From positions 18,200 to 82,199 of the forward strand of contig CAZIXE010000009.1 of the NCBI GenBank assembly GCA_964543235.1: 64,000 nt of DNA, written 5' to 3'. The position numbers and the translations under genes are program-made. Below, piece by piece: positions 60,201 through 64,000 of the stretch. This DNA is from JANMMJ01 sp964543235. GTDB lineage: Bacteria; Pseudomonadota; Alphaproteobacteria; Rhizobiales; Aestuariivirgaceae. Position 1 is the first letter of the stretch. Each line of letters opens with the position of its first letter. The notes under the pieces were generated by a model, which worked only from the letters and a program-made list of their open reading frames with translations, did not search any database and had not been told where the DNA came from.

Positions 60201-61397
60201 CTAGTTGTTGGCCTCGATGGAGATGCCCAACTGGTCAATGCTGGCTCCCGGATTGGCTGGGTCAACCATCATCAACTGCATCACGGGAACCGGCGCCGGA
60301 GGCATGGCCTTCACGGTGATGGAGCGGGGATCGTTGAGGAAGGCGCTGATGGCGGCAACCGCCTTCTGGGTGAATTCCGGGTTCTTCAGTTCGGCCAGGC
60401 CAAGCTGCGCCATGGCACCGGCATTGGCGATGAAGGTCGCCTCGTCCATGCCCTGCATCGCCGCGATCATTGGCAGCACCTTCCTGGTAATCGAGGCGTC
60501 CTCGAAACGGAACTCGACGCGGCTGATCTGCGCTGCCATGAATTGCGGCATCAGCGCGTTCATGGCCTCCGGCTTGCCGGGGTCCGCCTTCTGCAATTCG
60601 GCCAGAGCGGCAATCGGGATACCGGCGAAGCCACCGCCAAGCCTGATGGTGCCGGCGTCCCTGGCGGCGAGATAGCCGTCGAAATCCATGCCGAAGCTGG
60701 TGCCGTCATTGCTCAGCGTGCCGTCGCCGCCAAGATCGAAAGCCAGGCTCGCGTAGCCAAGCTGCTTCAGGGTGCCGGTAGGGTCCATCATCTCAACGAT
60801 CGCCTCGGGCACGACCAGGTTGACGAGCCGGCCGGACGACTTGCCGGCGCCGGTCACCGGATCGCCGTCCCAGCTTGCCTCGATGCCGTCGGCGCTGACC
60901 GTCTGACCGGCGGCGGTGATGGTGATGGGGCCCGATGTCATCTTGCGGGTGATATTGAGGGAGGCGCGAAACTCATCGGCCGGCGTGGGATTGTCGCCCA
61001 GAACCTTGAGATAGGTGCCCTCGGCCGCGGCCTGCGGCATGACGACCGTGAAGGTCTGTCCTTCGGCACCGATATCCATTTTGAGATCGCTGTAGCTCGA
61101 CTGGCCGATCTCGATGATGCCGTTGCCCTGATCGGCAATGTTCTTGAGCTCGATGCGGCCGACGCTCAGCCTGACGCTGCTGCCCGGATCCGCCGCCATG
61201 CTTGCTTCCAGGCCTTCGATGGTGGCGTTGGCGGCATCGCCCGAAATGCTCTGATAGGTCGGCTTGATGCGGAACTGCTTCTCCCAGCTCTTGAGCAGGG
61301 CATCGACGGCCGGCGGCACGTCCTGGGCGGCGGCCCATGGCGGCGCGGCGAGGGCGGTGAAGAGGCTCAGGGCAACTGCGGCGCGCCGGTACGTCAT
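60201..61397 (-). CDS. Exported protein, unknown (shorter paralogue)
   Basis: 398 residues with a signal peptide (AVALSLFTALAAPPWAAA). The C-terminal block FRFEDASITRKVLPMIAAMQ, GMDEATFIANAGAM and LGLAELKNPEFTQKAVAAIS parallels the 676-residue neighbour, so the two arose by duplication with size change. The segment KNIADQGNGIIEIGQSSYSD also recalls the YAGGGISVPDFTLSDL part of the neighbour. It is first in the two-gene unit. No enzyme motif is visible. Confidence 0.78.
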   Translation of the reverse strand: MTYRRAAVALSLFTALAAPPWAAAQDVPPAVDALLKSWEKQFRIKPTYQSISGDAANATIEGLEASMAADPGSSVRLSVGRIELKNIADQGNGIIEIGQSSYSDLKMDIGAEGQTFTVVMPQAAAEGTYLKVLGDNPTPADEFRASLNITRKMTSGPITITAAGQTVSADGIEASWDGDPVTGAGKSSGRLVNLVVPEAIVEMMDPTGTLKQLGYASLAFDLGGDGTLSNDGTSFGMDFDGYLAARDAGTIRLGGGFAGIPIAALAELQKADPGKPEAMNALMPQFMAAQISRVEFRFEDASITRKVLPMIAAMQGMDEATFIANAGAMAQLGLAELKNPEFTQKAVAAISAFLNDPRSITVKAMPPAPVPVMQLMMVDPANPGASIDQLGISIEANN

Positions 61398-61584
61398 GCG
61401 ATTAATCCTTTGTTAATGTTGAGCCCCACCTGATCAGAGCTTACCGGATCGGGCAGGCGCCGTCAGCCATGTTCGCGCGGCATGGTAATCCGTTCCCAAC
61501 GGGTTGCGGGCCGGGGGTGGCGCGGCTAGCTTGCCTGCTGCGGCAGGAGAATCAATCCGAACACACGACAAACGGGACGGAATC

Positions 61585-62271
61585 ATGCGCAGATTTGCTT
61601 TGGTATTGGTTGCGTCGGTTGTAGCGGCCGGGCTGGGCAGCGCCGTGACGGGCACGGCGGAGGCGGCGAAGCCTGCCGCGGCACAGAACGAACCGCAGAA
61701 GAAGGTGAAAAAGAAGCCGGCGGCGGTTGCCGAGAAGAAGCAGTGCAATACGCTGTTCCAGTGCCTGTTCTCCAAGAAGAGCGGCCAGGTGCGCAGCGGC
61801 AAGAACATCTTCCGGGGCTCGACGCGCGAAATGGTCGACTGGTCAGACAACAAATACCAGCCGGGCTCGATCATCGTCAGGACGCCGGAGCGCGCCCTCT
61901 ACTATGTCATGGCCGATGGCAAGGCCATGCGCTACAAGGTCGGCGTCGGCCGCGAGGGCTTCCAATGGGGCGGTGCGTCGCGGATCGTCAACAAGACCGA
62001 GTGGCCGGACTGGCGGCCGCCCAAGGTGATGATCGAGCGCGAGGCGGCCAAGGGCGTCAAGCTTCCCGAATTCATGCCGGGAGGGCCCAACAATCCGCTG
62101 GGCGCGCGTGCCCTCTATATCGGCGGCACGCTGTTCCGCATCCACGGCACCAACAACGCCGCCTCGATCGGCGGGGCGGTGTCGTCCGGCTGCATCCGCA
62201 TGATGAATGAGGACGTCATCGACCTCTATGACCGGGTGCGGGTCGGCGCCCGGGTCTATGTGTACCAGTAA
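61585..62271 (+). CDS. YkuD-type L,D-transpeptidase (ErfK/SrfK-like), exported
   Basis: 228 residues from the ATG at 61585. A signal peptide (RFALVLVASVVAAGLGSAV) leads to a Lys/Ala/Pro-rich linker (PQKKVKKKPAAVAEKK). The catalytic domain follows with IVNKTEWPDWRPPKVMIERE and the signature GTLFRIHGTNNAASIGGAVS plus SSGCIRM (nucleophile Cys203). This is the common Hyphomicrobiales type with the NPLGARALYI block. It would cross-link peptidoglycan or anchor outer-membrane proteins. It is divergent from the exported-protein pair. Confidence 0.93.
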   Translation: MRRFALVLVASVVAAGLGSAVTGTAEAAKPAAAQNEPQKKVKKKPAAVAEKKQCNTLFQCLFSKKSGQVRSGKNIFRGSTREMVDWSDNKYQPGSIIVRTPERALYYVMADGKAMRYKVGVGREGFQWGGASRIVNKTEWPDWRPPKVMIEREAAKGVKLPEFMPGGPNNPLGARALYIGGTLFRIHGTNNAASIGGAVSSGCIRMMNEDVIDLYDRVRVGARVYVYQ

Positions 62272-62335
62272 GGACGCCATAGCCGGCAGCCGCAACGGGC
62301 GCGTCAGGGCGCCCGTTTCACGTTAGACTTCCGGC

Positions 62336-62995
62336 ATGGAGTGGACCGGCTACATCGACGCCTATTGCGAGCGCACCGCTCCCGGCCTGCTGAACGAGCC
62401 GCTGAATGCGCTGAGCAACGGCGCCTTCTTCGTTGCGGCCTGGTACGGTGCGCGCCGCGCAGCGCGCGAGGGCGCCGATCCAGCGCAATGGGCGCTGATC
62501 GCCATCGTGGCGCTGGTGGGACTTGGCAGCCTCACGTTCCACAGCTTTGCGGCGCGCTGGGCAATGCTGGCCGATGTCATACCGATTGCGCTGTTCACCT
62601 ATGGCTTCCTGGGCTTCGCGGTGCGGCGGTTCTTCGGCGCCGGCTGGCCGGTCACGCTCGCGGCGCTGGGGGCGCTGCTGGCCGCCAACTTGGCGGTTGA
62701 GGTCTGGCTGCCGCCACGACTCCTCAACGGCTCGATCATGTATCTGCCTGCCCTCCTGGCAATCATTACCGCTGCGCTGGCGGCACGGCGCATGGCGCTG
62801 CCGGCGGCCGGGCTCCTGGCACTCGCGGCGGCGGTCCTGGCCGTGTCGCTGGTGTTTCGCACAGTGGACAACATGGCGTGCGCGGTGCTGCCCCATGGCA
62901 CGCATTTCCTCTGGCATCTGCTCAACGGCGTGCTGCTCGGCATGTTCCTGGCCGCCGCGCTCAGCTTCGGGCCGCGGGTGCCGCAAAAGAATTGA
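62336..62995 (+). CDS. Ceramidase-family integral membrane protein
   Basis: 219 residues, seven predicted helices. Family blocks are NEPLNALSNGAFFVAAWYGA near the start, GSLTFHSFAARWAMLADVIP and HGTHFLWHLLNGVLL at the end. The Ser, Asp and three His of the alkaline ceramidase/CREST zinc site are all present (HSFA, LADVIP, HGTHFLWH). The lipid substrate in this organism is unknown; CREST enzymes act on amide or ester bonds within membranes. Its stop codon lies inside the left arm of a strong terminator-like hairpin. Confidence 0.88.
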   Translation: MEWTGYIDAYCERTAPGLLNEPLNALSNGAFFVAAWYGARRAAREGADPAQWALIAIVALVGLGSLTFHSFAARWAMLADVIPIALFTYGFLGFAVRRFFGAGWPVTLAALGALLAANLAVEVWLPPRLLNGSIMYLPALLAIITAALAARRMALPAAGLLALAAAVLAVSLVFRTVDNMACAVLPHGTHFLWHLLNGVLLGMFLAAALSFGPRVPQKN

Positions 62996-63024
62996 CCCCG
63001 GCGGCCTGGCCAACCGGGGTCAAT
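62991..63024. terminator. Strong bidirectional hairpin
   Basis: ATTGACCCCGG (62991-63001) and CCGGGGTCAAT (63014-63024) form a perfect 11-base stem with a 12-base loop. It begins at the stop codon of the ceramidase-family gene and ends 22 bases from the stop of the convergent histone-like gene. This is the most convincing terminator in the window. Confidence 0.75.
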
Positions 63025-63046
63025 ACAGAAGCTCAAAGAAAGAATA

Positions 63047-63154
63047 TTACTTCTTCTTCGCGGCCTTCTTCGCAGGCTTCTTCGCCGGCTTCTTGGCAGC
63101 CTTCTTAGCGGCCTTCTTCGCGGCTTTCTTTGCAGCTTTCTTAGCAGCAGCCAT
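63047..63154 (-). CDS. 35-residue Lys/Ala histone H1-like peptide
   Basis: A complete short gene: AGGAGAAAAG just before the ATG at 63154 and TAA at 63047. The product is MAAAKK followed by almost perfect AAKK tetrads, two of which are PAKK, and ends in KKK. Nearly half the residues are lysine. It resembles the C-terminal tails of bacterial histone H1-like proteins and should bind DNA or other polyanions such as polyphosphate. Codons vary between the repeats, so the peptide rather than the DNA repeat appears to be selected. Confidence 0.8.
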   Translation of the reverse strand: MAAAKKAAKKAAKKAAKKAAKKPAKKPAKKAAKKK

Positions 63155-63553
63155 GTGCTTTTCTCCTAGATGGTTGAAGCCCCACAACGCGGGCAACACT
63201 CACATGTGACGTTGCAGAAGGCGATCGCATGAGCGATTCGAGACCGTTCCGTGCCGTCATGACGTTGTGTTCTCTACCCGTTTGTGTGATTCGGCAATAT
63301 GCCGTCAACATCTTGTATATCGCCGGGGAAGACTAACAAGCCGTTAATCTCCTAAACGGGGGAAATTGATCCGCAGGCGGAGGAAAAATCGGGCGAGTAA
63401 TGCAAAAAGCCCAATAATCAGCGGTATTTTTTGATCGTCCGTGTACGGATGAGGATGGATTTCCGGATGGATGGGGATCGGCGCCGGGTGGCGAGGAAGT
63501 GTTGCATTTTCGCAATGGTGCAAAAAATTCTGTTGATGAAGCGCAAGGCGAGG
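63155..63553. other. AT-richer intergenic region
   Basis: About 400 bases upstream of the histone-like gene and downstream of the broken LprI gene. It is noticeably less GC-rich than the rest of the window. The right part contains CCGTTAATCTCCTAAACGG and short T-rich stretches, but no frame looks coding. It presumably holds the promoter for the histone-like gene. Confidence 0.5.
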
Positions 63554-63960
63554 TCATTCGCCATGCTCGGCGAACCTGCGGCGGAGGTCTTCATTGCGAT
63601 GGACAGTGAGGCGACAGAGACAGTCGGCACGATAGCCGCCGCCCGCCGATCCGCCCTTGGCGATACCGTATTCGATCCCGCACTCGCCGTCGCGGAAGCC
63701 AAGCCAGGCCTTCTGCGCCGCGGTGAAGGCGGGCGAGGTCTTGGGAGGAGCGGTGTCGGCGCCATCGAGTGCAGGGAGCCGTGCCTGCACCTGCTTGTAG
63801 AGCCGGTTGAGTTCCTTGTCCTGCTCATCGGAAAGCCTGGCGAGGCACTCCTTTTACTCGACATTGGAACTCATGGCGTTGCAAGCGCCGCTCGCGCCAC
63901 AGACCGCCTGGGCGAAGGCGGGGGAGAAGCCAAGAAGGCTGCGACTACGAATGCTCTCAT
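63554..63960 (-). pseudogene. LprI-family lysozyme-inhibitor gene, broken by frameshift and stop
   Basis: An ATG at 63960 with AGAGGAAC upstream starts a signal peptide (MRAFVVAAFL). One base appears to be missing near 63930, after which the frame continues GFSPAFAQAVCGASGACNAM. The same frame then meets an in-frame TAA at about 63855 (after SSNVE) and resumes KECLARLSDEQDKELNRLYK, FTAAQKAWLGFRDGECGIEY and YRADCLCRLTVHRNEDLRRR. This is the LprI/DUF1311 domain with its paired cysteines. Two independent lesions make a sequencing error less likely than decay. Intact members are exported lysozyme inhibitors. Confidence 0.75.
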
Positions 63961-64000
63961 ATTGTTCCTCTGCTATGACCGGAGAAGGTTCAACTCGCTT

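Noticed and set aside
1..64000. CRISPR arrays, transposases, integrases, prophage genes, rRNA operon
   Set aside because: No regularly spaced direct repeats, DDE or tyrosine-recombinase motifs, phage structural proteins or rRNA sequence were recognised on either strand.

Overview
The window is a high-GC chromosomal segment of an alphaproteobacterium, most likely of the order Hyphomicrobiales (Rhizobiales). The evidence is the gene order. sfsA-map-radC sits near the left end. On the right lies a housekeeping block: purM-purN, a divergent DUF2066 gene, a CDP-alcohol phosphatidyltransferase, an AI-2E-type permease, hdaA, ppk1, ppx, rnd and aspS. An alphaproteobacterial LexA-type site (GTTC-N7-GTTC) is also present. 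No genus can be named from the sequence alone. There is one tRNA gene (tRNA-Leu, anticodon UAA). No rRNA, CRISPR array, transposase, integrase or phage gene was seen.

Layout. 0-6.2 kb: the 3' end of a molybdenum-cofactor nucleotidyltransferase-like gene, radC, map, sfsA, a CinA-like gene and a PAS hybrid histidine kinase. 6.3-13.5 kb: two nearly identical xanthine phosphoribosyltransferase genes in the same orientation bracket a more AT-rich insert of about 6 kb. The insert carries an AI-2E permease, a LysR regulator and a run of exported envelope proteins: an L,D-transpeptidase, a PliG-like lysozyme-inhibitor protein, an SH3 protein and a small secreted protein. 13.5-31.7 kb: mixed metabolism and regulation, including two LysR regulators' worth of local control, an MFS carrier, a GGDEF-EAL protein, two class III aminotransferases, a nitronate monooxygenase, a second hybrid kinase, a four-gene GNAT/YcaQ/zinc-finger operon, rpsU and a cold-shock gene.

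32.0-37.1 kb and 42.4-43.4 kb hold the most unusual set. Two exported proteins join ankyrin repeats to a C-terminal c-type cytochrome. Near the first are an exported ankyrin protein, an exported YHS-domain protein and a membrane-anchored BTAD (SARP-like) regulator with a TolB-like/TPR extracytoplasmic region. This looks like an undescribed envelope redox or metal-sensing module, but that function is inference.

37-45 kb: thermonuclease, molybdopterin oxidoreductase, GST-DUF1326 operon, a LexA-boxed gene of unknown function, and a WYL regulator. A 35-bp operator-like sequence occurs both before the WYL gene and on the upstream side of the GST operon, which ties the two together. Palindromic intergenic repeats lie at 37.8-38.0 and 42.2-42.3 kb. 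45-62 kb: the conserved housekeeping block, two further L,D-transpeptidases and a pair of paralogous exported proteins. 62.3-64 kb: a ceramidase-family protein, a 35-residue Lys/Ala histone-like peptide, and a broken LprI-type lysozyme-inhibitor gene.

Themes: cell-wall remodelling and lysozyme resistance recur (three L,D-transpeptidases, PliG-like, SH3, LprI remnant). Polyphosphate turnover is complete (ppk1-ppx overlapping). Many genes are packed with ATGA or GTGA overlaps, indicating translational coupling.
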